A stretch of DNA of 64,000 nt, from the NCBI GenBank assembly GCA_913775315.1, contig CAJYIX010000020.1, positions 124,001-188,000 on the forward strand. Reading direction: 5' to 3'. The stretch comes from an uncultured Sphingomonas sp. Lineage in GTDB: Bacteria > Pseudomonadota > Alphaproteobacteria > Sphingomonadales > Sphingomonadaceae. The position numbers were made by a program, and so were the translations under genes. Positions 36,054 through 45,100 of this stretch are shown piece by piece. Each line of letters begins with the position of its first letter. Position 1 is the stretch's first letter. The notes below the pieces were generated by a model, which was not told the DNA's origin, did not search any database, and saw only the letters and a list, made by a program, of their open reading frames with translations.

Positions 36054-36151
36054 ACCGGCCCCTTTTCGTCGGTCATGACCGCGATGCGACGCGAACGTTA
36101 CGCTTTCATGGCACGCTTCCCGCCGCGCGATCGCTCTGGCAGGAAAGCGCG

Positions 36152-36802
36152 ATGACCCATCTCGGCTCGGGCCACCCCAGCGAACCCGTCATCGCCCATA
36201 TTGCCGCGCGGCCCGGTGTGCAGAAGCTACCGAGCCCAAAGCTGACGCTGTTCGTCGCGAAGAATTTTCTCGACCCAGCGCACTGCACCGACTTGATCGC
36301 ACTGATCGACCGCCACCGCCGCCCCTCGACGATCGCCGACGCCAATGGCGATGCGGCATTCCGAACCAGCGAGACTTGCGACCTCGATCCAGCCGAGCCC
36401 GTCGTAGCGCGGCTGGAGGCAGCGATCTTCGACTTTTGCGGGCTAGATCCCACGCATGGCGAGCCGATCCAGGGCCAGCGTTATGCGGTGGGACAGGAGT
36501 TCAAGGCGCACACCGACTATTTCGAGCCGCGGGGCGCCGATTTCACCAAATTCTGTTCGGTCGCGGGCAACCGCACCTGGACGGTGATGCTCTACTTGAA
36601 CGAACCGGCGGCGGGCGGCGCGACGCGGTTCAAGGTGGTCGATAAGCTAGTCCAGCCAGAGACGGGCAAGCTGCTCGCCTGGAACAACCTGCGTCCCGAC
36701 GGGACGCCCAACCCCGCGACGCTGCACCACGGGATGAAGGTGCGCAGCGGTACGAAATACGTCATCACCAAATGGTTTCGCGAACGCCCCTGGGGCTGGT
36801 GA
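36152..36802 (+). CDS. 2-oxoglutarate/Fe(II)-dependent oxygenase (prolyl 4-hydroxylase-like)
   Basis: A 216-residue double-stranded beta-helix dioxygenase. Iron ligands are in FKAHTDYFEP (HxD) and the distal His in TLHHGMKVRSGTKYVITKW, where the following basic residue region binds 2-oxoglutarate. The strand TWTVMLYLNEPAAGGATRF is typical of P4Hc domains. AGGAAAG before the ATG at 36152 supports the start. Divergent from the GspE-like gene with 98 bp between. It hydroxylates an unknown substrate. Confidence 0.88.
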   Translation: MTHLGSGHPSEPVIAHIAARPGVQKLPSPKLTLFVAKNFLDPAHCTDLIALIDRHRRPSTIADANGDAAFRTSETCDLDPAEPVVARLEAAIFDFCGLDPTHGEPIQGQRYAVGQEFKAHTDYFEPRGADFTKFCSVAGNRTWTVMLYLNEPAAGGATRFKVVDKLVQPETGKLLAWNNLRPDGTPNPATLHHGMKVRSGTKYVITKWFRERPWGW

Positions 36803-36811
36803 AACGAGAAA

Positions 36812-36839
36812 GGGCCTCCGGCATCTTTGCCGAAAGCCC
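36812..36839. terminator. Hairpin between the oxygenase and TonB-receptor genes
   Basis: GGGC plus CCGGCA pairs with TGCCG plus GCCC across a short TCTT loop, with small asymmetric bulges. It lies between two convergent genes (stops at 36802 and 36866) and can serve both. There is no long T tract on either strand. Confidence 0.5.
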
Positions 36840-36865
36840 GATCCCCCTCTAACCGATGGCGGCGA

Positions 36866-39562
36866 TCAGAGCCCGACGCTGACGCCGAAGCTGAAGACGC
36901 GACCCAGATTATACGTATTGACGTCGGCGCGGCTGCCGTTGTCGAACGTCTGGAACTCCTGATAGCGCGTCTTAGTCAAGTTGCGCGCCTCGAACTTCAG
37001 TTCGACCTGATGGTCGTCGCCGCTGCCGATCGGGATCCCCTGGCGCCACACCACGTCGAAGCGCCAGCCCGGCTTCTCGCGGATGTCGGGCAGGCGGACG
37101 CCGTTGACGATCGCGCCGCGATTGGTGATCCGCTCGCTGGCATAGTTCACCAAGAGCGTCACCTGACTCAGCATCTCGGTATCCTCAAGGCCGAACTGCG
37201 CGTTGACGAGGTGGTTGGACTGACCGACCAGCGGGCTGCCGTCGACGAACAGCTGGTTCGCCGGGATCAGCGGACCGGTGACGTTGATCGGGTTGACGAC
37301 CGGCTGGTCCTGCGCGTCGAGCTGCGACTTGGTATAGGTATAGTTGGCGATCAGCACCGCGCGCTTCGTCGCGAACGGGCCGCCCAGCGTGTCGAGCGGG
37401 AAATACTTCACCAGCTCGACCTCGCCGCCATAAAGCTTGGCGCCCGGCGCATTCGAGAAGCTGGTGAGCAGCGACGAGCTGCCCGCGCCCGGCGAACCGA
37501 ATGCCTCGATCGGGTTGTCGATCCGCTTGTAAAAGCCCGCGGCGGTCAGGCGCTGGTCGCGTGCGAAGAACCACTCTGCCCGCGCTTCCAGATTATAGAG
37601 CTCGCTGTCGGTCAGGCGCGGGTTGCCGATGAACTGGCGGTTCGATTCGAAGTCGAGATAGATCTGTGGCGCCAGCTCGCGGAACTGCGGCCGGGCGATC
37701 GTCTTCGAGGCGTGCAGGCGAAGCTGCATGTTCTCGGCGAAGTTCCAGGTGATGGTCGAGGCCGGCAGCCAATAGCCGTTGTTGAGGCTGGTCCCCGTCA
37801 CGCCGGTGCCCGTCGGCAGCACGCGCTGCTCGGCATCCTCGTAGCGCACGCCGATCTGTGCGCGCAGCCCGTCGAGGATTTCGCTCTCGAGCTGGACATA
37901 GCCGGCATGGGTGCGCAGCGACGCGGTATAGGCAGCCGCCCCCTGCGAGGTGGATTCGTTCTGGAGGACGATGTTGGCGAGCTGGACGTTGTAGTCGCTG
38001 AGCAGATAGTCGGGGCGGAGCTGCTGCTGCGCGAGGCTGAGGCCGTTCTGCGCCTGATAGCGGAACTGATAGCGGTACGAGCTGCGATCGGCGTCCGAAT
38101 AGGCATAGCCCGCCTGGATCGTCACCGGCCGGTCGAGGTCGAGATTGTAGCCGAAATCGACGCCGCCCGACCACAGATCCTCGTTCAACTCGCTGAACGC
38201 GATCTGCGCCAGCGACTGGTTGGCGAGGTTGTTGATATAGTCGCGCACCTGCGGCGAATATAGATAGGTGAAGGTGCGCTCGTACGGCGAATTGCGTTGC
38301 GTGTTCGCATAGGCGCCGCGCAGATCGACGCTGAGGTCGCCGAACTTCAGTTCCGCCACGCCCTGCGTCGTGAACAGCTGCCGCTCGAACCAGTTCGTGT
38401 TCTGATTGAGGAGGTCGAGGTTGTTCTGGTCGGTCCCCTTGCCGAGGATCGTCTGCTTCAGCGTGTCGTGGATGTAGAGGTTGGTCCAGCGGATGCGGTT
38501 GCGGCCGAACTCGGCCCCGACGCCGAACAGGCCGTTGACCAGCGCGCGGTGGTCGGTGGCGACGTTGCGGAAGTCGCTGACCAGCGTGCCGGTCTGGTCG
38601 ATCGCCACCTGCTGGATCGCGTCGCGGGTGCGCCAAGTGTTCGAGATGCCGCCGCCGGCGATCAGGCCGATGCGGCCGGTGCCGACGTCGAACGACGTGC
38701 CCGCGCTCAGCTCGCCCGAGAAGTTCGCCGGGATATTGCGGTTCTCGAACACGAGCGAGGTCTCGGCGTTGGTGAGCTGCGTCACCTGCGCTGCGGTCAC
38801 GCCGGTGCCGTTGATGCCGGCATCCTTGATGAAGCCGGGGATGGTCCGCTCGCCGCTGTCGTAACCCAGCCAGTCGTGCGAGCCGCCGTCATAGGTGTAG
38901 CCGAGCTCGGCGGTGGTCGCGGTGTCGAACCCGACCGATCCGCCGATCTGAAGAAAGCTTTCCTTCGGCGTCGCCTTGGTCGTCAGGTTGATGACACCGC
39001 CGCCGAACTCGCCCGGATAATTGGCCGAAAAGCTCTTCTGGACGAGGCTGGAGGCGATGACATTGGTCGGAAAGATGTCGAGCGGCACGACACGGCGCAG
39101 CGGCTCGGGGCTGGGCAGCGGCGAGCCGTTAAGCAGCGACGAGGAATAGCGGTCGCCCAGGCCGCGCACGAACACGAAGCCGTTGCCGACGACGCTGAGC
39201 CCGGTGACGCGGCCGAGCGCACCGGCGATATCGCCCTCGCCCGTGCGCGCGATGTCCTCGGTCGACAGGACCGAGACGACCTGCGCGGTGTTGCGAATGA
39301 CGTTGGGGATGTTGCGGCCGATGACGACGATGTCGTCGCCCGCATCGCCGCCGGCGCCGGGCGCCGAGACCTCGACCTCCTGCTCGGCCTGGCCGCCGGC
39401 ACCGGGGCCGGTGTCGGGCGGGGTGCCCTCCTGCGGCTGGCCGGCAGTCGGGGCGACCACCTGACCGGCGGGCGCGCCCGTCGTCGTCTGCGCTAGCGCG
39501 GCGGGCGCGACCAGCGTCGTGGTGAGGAGGAGCAGGCTGCCGAAAGCCACAGGCTTTTTCAT
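36866..39562 (-). CDS. TonB-dependent outer-membrane receptor
   Basis: An 898-residue receptor. The ATG at 39562 (MKKPVAFGSLLLL) is preceded by GGAA; an in-frame ATG at 39577 lacks a ribosome-binding site. A signal peptide ends ALAQ, then a Pro/Gly-rich spacer of about 60 residues and a TonB-box-like stretch (DDIVVIGRN). The plug domain (AQVVSVLSTEDIARTGEGDIAGALGRV; FVFVRGLGDRYSSSLLNG) and a large barrel end in FGVSVGL. The substrate is unknown. It lies 111 bp after a secreted-type lipoprotein gene on the same strand, and the two probably form a functional pair under one promoter. Confidence 0.93.
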   Translation of the reverse strand: MKKPVAFGSLLLLTTTLVAPAALAQTTTGAPAGQVVAPTAGQPQEGTPPDTGPGAGGQAEQEVEVSAPGAGGDAGDDIVVIGRNIPNVIRNTAQVVSVLSTEDIARTGEGDIAGALGRVTGLSVVGNGFVFVRGLGDRYSSSLLNGSPLPSPEPLRRVVPLDIFPTNVIASSLVQKSFSANYPGEFGGGVINLTTKATPKESFLQIGGSVGFDTATTAELGYTYDGGSHDWLGYDSGERTIPGFIKDAGINGTGVTAAQVTQLTNAETSLVFENRNIPANFSGELSAGTSFDVGTGRIGLIAGGGISNTWRTRDAIQQVAIDQTGTLVSDFRNVATDHRALVNGLFGVGAEFGRNRIRWTNLYIHDTLKQTILGKGTDQNNLDLLNQNTNWFERQLFTTQGVAELKFGDLSVDLRGAYANTQRNSPYERTFTYLYSPQVRDYINNLANQSLAQIAFSELNEDLWSGGVDFGYNLDLDRPVTIQAGYAYSDADRSSYRYQFRYQAQNGLSLAQQQLRPDYLLSDYNVQLANIVLQNESTSQGAAAYTASLRTHAGYVQLESEILDGLRAQIGVRYEDAEQRVLPTGTGVTGTSLNNGYWLPASTITWNFAENMQLRLHASKTIARPQFRELAPQIYLDFESNRQFIGNPRLTDSELYNLEARAEWFFARDQRLTAAGFYKRIDNPIEAFGSPGAGSSSLLTSFSNAPGAKLYGGEVELVKYFPLDTLGGPFATKRAVLIANYTYTKSQLDAQDQPVVNPINVTGPLIPANQLFVDGSPLVGQSNHLVNAQFGLEDTEMLSQVTLLVNYASERITNRGAIVNGVRLPDIREKPGWRFDVVWRQGIPIGSGDDHQVELKFEARNLTKTRYQEFQTFDNGSRADVNTYNLGRVFSFGVSVGL

Positions 39563-39620
39563 GTTTTCATTCCGCATTGGGGCGTCGCCGGACTGTCGAG
39601 GGTCCGCGACCGGGCACGGC

Positions 39621-39651
39621 GGGGATGGCAGCCCCTTTCACTGCCATCCCC
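39621..39651 (-). other. Perfect 11-bp intercistronic hairpin
   Basis: GGGGATGGCAG and CTGCCATCCCC pair perfectly around a nine-base loop. It sits between the lipoprotein stop (39674) and the receptor start, with no T tract after it on the minus strand. It therefore looks like an mRNA-stabilising or attenuating element that would favour the upstream lipoprotein, and less like a full terminator. Confidence 0.7.
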
Positions 39652-39673
39652 GCATCCTGGATGCGCTTGCCTG

Positions 39674-41272
39674 TCAGGTGGTCGGGACGGCGATGCAGGC
39701 GCCGCTCGTCGAACCGAAATTGCCGCGGTTCGAGTTGCAGGTCCAACCCTGATACCAAGTGTCGCCCGAGCCGTTGATCGCACCGATGTACGACGTCTGG
39801 ACGAAGAAGCCCGAGCCAGCCGGGTTGAGCGTCGCGGCATTGAACGGCGTCACCGCCGCCGCGCCGGTGCCGGGCAGATAGGTCGAGGTATAGGCGTTGG
39901 CCGCGGTGCCGTTGGTGGTGTTGTTGGTGCCCGCGGTGAACAGCGCCGCCTGCTCGGCATTGGTGACCGTGACGCCGTTCTGCGTCGATTCAGCCGAGAC
40001 CGAGCCGCACGCGAAATAGACCGAGTTGAAGACCGGCGGGCCGTTCTCGTCGATCGCCGAATTGGCAGCGCGGATCGTCGACTTGCCGCCATTGTCGGTG
40101 GTGCTGGCGACGGTGTTGATGCACGCCTGCGGCGTCGTCATGATGCCGTTGACGAAGGTGAAGTCGGCGCCGCCGCGGATACGGATGCCCGCATTCGTCG
40201 CAGTCGAGGTGTGGATGAAGGTGAAGTTCGAGATCCGGCCGTTCTGACGCGGCAGCGCGTCCTCTGCACCGTTCGAATCGATCTCCATCATATAGTTGTC
40301 GGTCTGGGTGTTATTCGGCTTCTGGATGCCGATCGCGAACTGGATGAAGCCTTTCCAACCCACATCGGTATCGAAGCTGTCGTCATCGGCGCCGGTCACC
40401 ACGAAGTAGCGCGCATTGTGCGTGCCGCCGAAAATCTCGATGCCGTCGTCCGAGCTGTTGTGGATCTGAATATATTCGAGCCGCGTGCCCGAACCGACGC
40501 CGCCGGTGGTCAGGCCCTGAAGCTCGTTGTTCGGCGTGATGACCGTGCCCGAATAGCGGATCTGGACATAGCGCATGATGCCCGAATTGTCGCCCGCGGC
40601 GTTGCCGCCATAGAGCGCGTTGCCGGTCCCCTCGACGACGTTCTCGCAGTTCGCCGCGCCGCCCGAGACGCCCGACAGGTTGCAGTTCGACACCGGCGCG
40701 CGGCCGGCGAGGATGACGCCGCCCCACAGGCCCTGCGATTCGTCGGTGACGTTGCCCGTCAGGTTCTGCTGCGCGGTGAAGATGATCGGCGCGTTGGCGA
40801 GGCCGTCGGCATTGATCGTCGACCCGCGATTGACGACGAGGAAGTCGTTGTCGGCGTTGGTCGTGTTCGCATAGACGATGACGCCCGGCTCGATCGTCAG
40901 GTTCGCCTGCGCGCCGCCGGTGCCCGAGCCGCCACGATCGACGCCCACGTCGACGCGGCCGTTGATCTCGTACGCGGTACCCGCCCGGCGCGGCAGCGTC
41001 AGGTTGCCCGAGACCAGGCTGGGAATGCGGCAGCTGCGGAAGTTGCCGATGGTGCCGACATTGGTCGTGCCGGTGGGGCAGTCGGCAGCGGGCGTGCCCG
41101 CAGTCGAGCTGGGCGTCGGCGTCGGGGTCGGCGCGGGCGTGGGGGCCGGCGACGGAACGATGATCGTGCCTTCACCCGGCGATGCGACGCTCGACGCGCC
41201 GTCACAGGCTGCAAGGGTCGCACCCGCGCAGCTCGTCAGCAGGATAAGGCTAAGGCGTTTGAAGTCGGCCAT
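39674..41272 (-). CDS. Secreted or surface lipoprotein with beta-helix-like repeats, partner of the TonB receptor
   Basis: A 532-residue lipoprotein; GGAG seven bases before the ATG at 41272 fixes the start. The lipobox LAAC at about 19-22 is followed by a Pro/Thr spacer (PAPTPAPTPTPTPS). The body has right-handed beta-helix-like strands: GSTINADGLANAPIIFTAQ, SGIMRYVQIRYSG, GSGTRLEYIQIHNSSDDGIEIFGGT and DDDSFDTDVGWKG. Six or more cysteines suggest disulfides, so it is exported. No catalytic motif recognised. A family of such lipoproteins is encoded beside TonB receptors; Caulobacter ElpS, induced by phosphate starvation, may be comparable, but I have not tested homology. Confidence 0.85.
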   Translation of the reverse strand: MADFKRLSLILLTSCAGATLAACDGASSVASPGEGTIIVPSPAPTPAPTPTPTPSSTAGTPAADCPTGTTNVGTIGNFRSCRIPSLVSGNLTLPRRAGTAYEINGRVDVGVDRGGSGTGGAQANLTIEPGVIVYANTTNADNDFLVVNRGSTINADGLANAPIIFTAQQNLTGNVTDESQGLWGGVILAGRAPVSNCNLSGVSGGAANCENVVEGTGNALYGGNAAGDNSGIMRYVQIRYSGTVITPNNELQGLTTGGVGSGTRLEYIQIHNSSDDGIEIFGGTHNARYFVVTGADDDSFDTDVGWKGFIQFAIGIQKPNNTQTDNYMMEIDSNGAEDALPRQNGRISNFTFIHTSTATNAGIRIRGGADFTFVNGIMTTPQACINTVASTTDNGGKSTIRAANSAIDENGPPVFNSVYFACGSVSAESTQNGVTVTNAEQAALFTAGTNNTTNGTAANAYTSTYLPGTGAAAVTPFNAATLNPAGSGFFVQTSYIGAINGSGDTWYQGWTCNSNRGNFGSTSGACIAVPTT

Positions 41273-41420
41273 GAAGATCTCCGTTCCGGCAATTCCGGGT
41301 TGACGAGGAAGGGGCGCATGCCCCCCGATCGACTCGGCTGTCCCCCTGTCGACCTCCACGTCCGGCTAGAGGCCGCGCGTGACGCCCGGATGCGGTTTCG
41401 AAGACGGTTCGGTTGCGTTC

Positions 41421-41460
41421 ATGTGACGGGATGGTGACGGTTGTGACAAATCGGTGACGG
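41421..41460 (-). promoter_or_regulatory. Array of four GTCAC units: candidate tandem Pho boxes
   Basis: GTGAC occurs at 41423, 41434, 41443 and 41454 (GTCAC on the minus strand). Steps are 11, 9 and 11 bases, giving two pairs with the 11-base period of PhoB half-sites; the minus-strand units read CCGTCACCATC, CCGTCACATGA and similar. It lies about 150 bases upstream of the lipoprotein start and would control lipoprotein plus receptor. The core ends in C where the usual box has T. Confidence 0.45.
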
Positions 41461-41537
41461 GTGGGCGGCGTCGCACCTGTTCCGGTGAAAATGGCAGCAA
41501 GCGCGATGCATAGCCGTCGCTGCAGTATCCTACCGTA

Positions 41538-41555
41538 CCCCGGCGAAGGACGGGG
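41538..41555. repeat. REP-like GAAG hairpin
   Basis: CCCCG and CGGGG flank the loop GCGAAGGA. The core GGCGAAGG is shared, in reverse complement, with the hairpin at 59852-59871. Short palindromes with this core are common between genes in sphingomonads as far as I recall. Confidence 0.45.
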
Positions 41556-41662
41556 CTAGTCATGGAACCTCGATCAGACAAACGCTGCCTGTCGCCGCGG
41601 GGCTCCCCCGAATGGGCCCCGGCGTTCAACGGGGTACGACTCGCTTCCGCCGGCTCACGTCG

Positions 41663-41686
41663 GTGCTCCCGCGAAAGCGGGAGCAC
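41663..41686. repeat. Perfect 10-bp stem with GAAA tetraloop
   Basis: GTGCTCCCGC pairs perfectly with GCGGGAGCAC around GAAA, a stable GNRA tetraloop. It lies 26 bases beyond the trxA terminator in a gene-free stretch. There is no T tract, so it is more likely a REP-like palindrome or small structured RNA element than a terminator. Confidence 0.55.
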
Positions 41687-41711
41687 GTCGCGCGATCTGT
41701 ACCGCACATGG

Positions 41712-41743
41712 AAAAAAGGGCCGGCGGTCGCCCCGCCAGCCCC
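41712..41743 (-). terminator. Rho-independent terminator of trxA
   Basis: Read on the minus strand, GGGCTGGCGG pairs with CCGCCGGCCC (one G-T wobble) and is followed by six T residues. It starts 31 bases after the trxA stop and closes the divL-to-trxA block. Confidence 0.85.
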
Positions 41744-41773
41744 TTCGTTACTTCGATCGATCGGATCAGCCGA

Positions 41774-42094
41774 TCAGAGCTCGCCCTCAAGCCATGCCTT
41801 CAGCCGGCCCTTGGGCTCGGCGCCGACCTTGGTCGCGGCGGGTTCGCCGTTCTTGAACAGGATCATCGTGGGAATACCGCGCACACCGTACTTGCCGGGC
41901 GCCTCGGGGTTCTCGTCGATGTTGAGCTTGGTGATCGTCACCTGCTCGCCGAGTTCCTCGGACAGTTCCTCGAGGCTCGGGCCGATCATCTTGCACGGTC
42001 CGCACCACTCGGCCCAGAAATCAACGAGGACGGGCTTGTCGGCGCCGAGGACATCGGTGGCGAAGCTCTGGTCGGTGACGGCCTTGGTCGGCAT
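41774..42094 (-). CDS. trxA: Thioredoxin 1
   Basis: A 106-residue thioredoxin. The active site WCGPCKM lies at about residues 30-36, with the conserved cis-proline loop [12 protein letters not shown] cytoplasmic disulfide reductase fed by thioredoxin reductase. It follows addA by 51 bp and ends at a strong terminator. Confidence 0.96.
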   Translation of the reverse strand: MPTKAVTDQSFATDVLGADKPVLVDFWAEWCGPCKMIGPSLEELSEELGEQVTITKLNIDENPEAPGKYGVRGIPTMILFKNGEPAATKVGAEPKGRLKAWLEGEL

Positions 42095-42145
42095 GATTCT
42101 AAACTCCTTGGTTGGCGCCCAATCTATGTGGCCGCCCTTCCCGGC

Positions 42146-45100
42146 TCAAGCGCGCGAGGGCAAGCTTTGCTCCGTCACCGCCAAGCCGGGCTTGAGCGCG
42201 GCGAGCGTCTCGGCCGGCACCGCGATCAGCCGCGGCCCGGCGGTGTAGAGCAGCGCCGCCTCGATCCGGCGGTCGGGGAAGATGACGGCGAGCGCGGCGG
42301 CATAGGCGGCCATCTGGCGCGCATGATGCGGCGGGACCTCGCCCATATCGGCGGGGACGCGGCGGCCGGTCTTGAAGTCGATCAGGCGCACCCGGTCCGC
42401 CTCGACCAGCAGCCGGTCGACGGTGCCCGCGATCACCTGCCCGCCGACGACCGCGGCGATCGGCGCCTCGGCCAGCGCATCCGCGCCGAACAGCTCGGCG
42501 AAGTCGGGATGCTCGACGATCGACAGCGCGCGATCGACCAGTCCCTTACCCAGCGGATTGCCCGCCAGCCACGCCGCCCCGGCGGCCCTGCGATGCTCGG
42601 GCGGCAGCGTCGGCAACCGCTCGAACAAGCCGTGAAGCAGCCGTCCGCGCTCCGCCGCGTCCTGCATCGCCGGGCCGGCGGGCGGCGGGTCGGCCACCTC
42701 GTCCTCGCCCAGCGACGACGGCGCGAGTGGACGCGGCGGGCGCGCTTCCTCGGGCGCAGGGCGGCGGGCCCAGTCGGGGAGCGCCGGTGTTTCCGTGGTG
42801 CCGACAGCTTCGACAATGGCGGGCGCGGGCGGGCGGTCGTCGGCGAGGACGCGCGTCTCGCCCGGCGGCACGCCCAAGGCATCCATCGCCATCGCACTCG
42901 CACGGTACCAGCTGAGCGGCGGCGACTCGCCTTTCGCGCGATCGGACAGGCTCCCGGCGATCACCAGTTGCTCCTCCGCGCGCGTCGCGGCGACGTAGAA
43001 GAGCCGCCAATGCTCCTCCAGCTCGCGCCGGTCGCTGTCGGCCACCACGTCGTCGAGCGGCCCGCCCCGCTCGGCGCTGCGCGGGCGGAAGACGGGGATC
43101 GGCGGTTTGTCGGCGTCAGCCTGCCAGTCGAACAGGTCGCGGCGGTTCTGCGTCGGGTCGGCGGTCGCGTCGGCAAGGATGACGAGCGGCGCCTGCAATC
43201 CCTTGGCCCCGTGCGCGGTCATCACCCGGACCGCCGCCTGTGGACGCGAGCTGTCGCGCACGATCTCCACATCGCCGCGGTCGAACCAGTCGAGGAAGCG
43301 TTGCAGCGACGGAGTCGCGTTGCGCTCGAACCCGAGCGCCGCCGACAGCAGCTCCTCGATCGGGTCGCGCGCCTCCTCCCCCAGCCGCGCGATCAGCCGG
43401 CGGCGGCCATCCATCTCGCCCGAGAGAATATCCTCGAGGAAGCGATAGGGCGTCGCATAATCGGCACGGGCGAGCAGGTGATAGAGTGGGGCCAGTCGCT
43501 CGGCCGGCTGCGTCGCGCGCAGGTGCCGCCACAGCCCGCCCTTGCGATGCATCGCCGCCGCCATCAGCTCGTCCTGGCTCCACCCAATGAGCGGCGAGAC
43601 GAGGAGGCTGGCGAGGCTCAGGTCATCGCCCGGTTGCAGGACGAAGCGGATCGCGGCGAGCAGATCCTGCACCGCCAGCGGCGCATTGAGCCGCAGCCGA
43701 TCGACGCCCGCGACCGGCACCCCCTCCGCATAGAGGCGCGCGACGATCAGCGAGGCGAGCTCGCCGCGCCGCTTGACGAGGATCATCACGTCCTCGGGCC
43801 GCAGCGCGCGGCCCTTCGACGCCAGCCTATGCCCGCTATCGAGCCAGTCGCGCACCTGCCTGGCAATTCGACGGGCGAGTTCGCGGACCTGATCGTCGAC
43901 CCAACCCTCCTCGTCCTCCTCGCTCCCGCCCGCGATCACGGGGGGCATCAGGGTGACGCTGCCCGGCCCCGGCACCTGGCTGGCATGGCGCTGGCGGTCG
44001 TCGGTGCCCATGCCCGGCGGGGGCAGTGCATCGAGTGCGGCATCGACGAACTTAAGAATCGTCGCGACCGAGCGGAAGCTTTCGGTGAGCGCGACGGTGT
44101 CGAGCGGCCGGCGCTCCTCCGCGTCGATCGGCGGCGCGGCGCCGAGGCGGTCGAAATGAAGCTGCGCGGCGCGGAAGAAGATCGGGTCGGTGCCCTGAAA
44201 GCCGAAGATCGCCTGCTTGTCGTCGCCCACGGTGAACAGCGTCCGCACGCGATTGCCGCGCGTGCCCGCCCCGGCGAAGAACTCGTCGGCGATCGCGCGG
44301 ACGATCCGCCACTGGGCAAGGTTGGTGTCCTGCGCCTCGTCGATCAGCACATGCTCGGTCGCCAGGTCGAGCTTGTAGCGCACCCACTCGCCCATGCCAG
44401 GCGTCTCGAGCAGGCGGACGGTCGCGGCGATCAGGTCGTCGAAATCCACCGCGCCCGCCAGCCGCTTGGCGTCGGCATAGGCGCGCGCATAGGCGCGGCC
44501 GGCGGTGAGCGCGGAGGCAAGTGCATCGGCGTAGGCAGCGCGCACCCGCAGTGCGAGAAGCTCGCCGCAGGCTCCGTGCAGGCGCTCGGTCAGCGCGGCA
44601 TAATCGTCGCCCGGTGCGACCGGCTTCTTTCGAAGCTCGCCCTTCGCCGTCGCCCAGACGAGATGGAGGTCGGCGAGACCCCCGGCGCGCACGCGCGCAT
44701 CGCCGGCCAGCCACGCCGCGACGGCGTCGGCACGCTCAAGGCCGGTCTTGGTCCCCCACGCCGCGTTGGCCGCCGCCACCCCGCGCAGACTCTCGATGTC
44801 GAAAGCCTCGTCGCCGCACGACGCCTCGATATGCGCGGTGACGTCCCCGGTCGGCAGGTCGAGCGCGCGGCGGAGATAGGGCTGGATCCCGTCACCGATC
44901 GGCAGCGCCTCCATCGCGTCGGGCCGGGCGGCGCAGGCATGGAGGAACGCCTCGGCCTTCTGCTCGCCCAGCCGCAGCGCCAGCGCGCCGATCGCCTCGG
45001 CGATGGCGACGCGTCCCTCACGCGCCTCGTCCTCCAGCAGCCGCGCCAACGCCTCGCGCTGGAGCAGCGCCTGTTCGCGCGGTTCGAGCGGGCGGAAGCC

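Larger units (their letters stand above)
41273..41773. other. 501-bp intergenic region with regulatory repeats and hairpins
   Basis: No credible gene. From left to right it holds the lipoprotein leader, a four-unit GTGAC array (41421-41460), a REP-like GAAG hairpin (41538-41555), a GAAA-tetraloop hairpin (41663-41686) and the trxA terminator (41712-41743). The middle part (about 41560-41660) shows nothing I can interpret. Confidence 0.6.
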
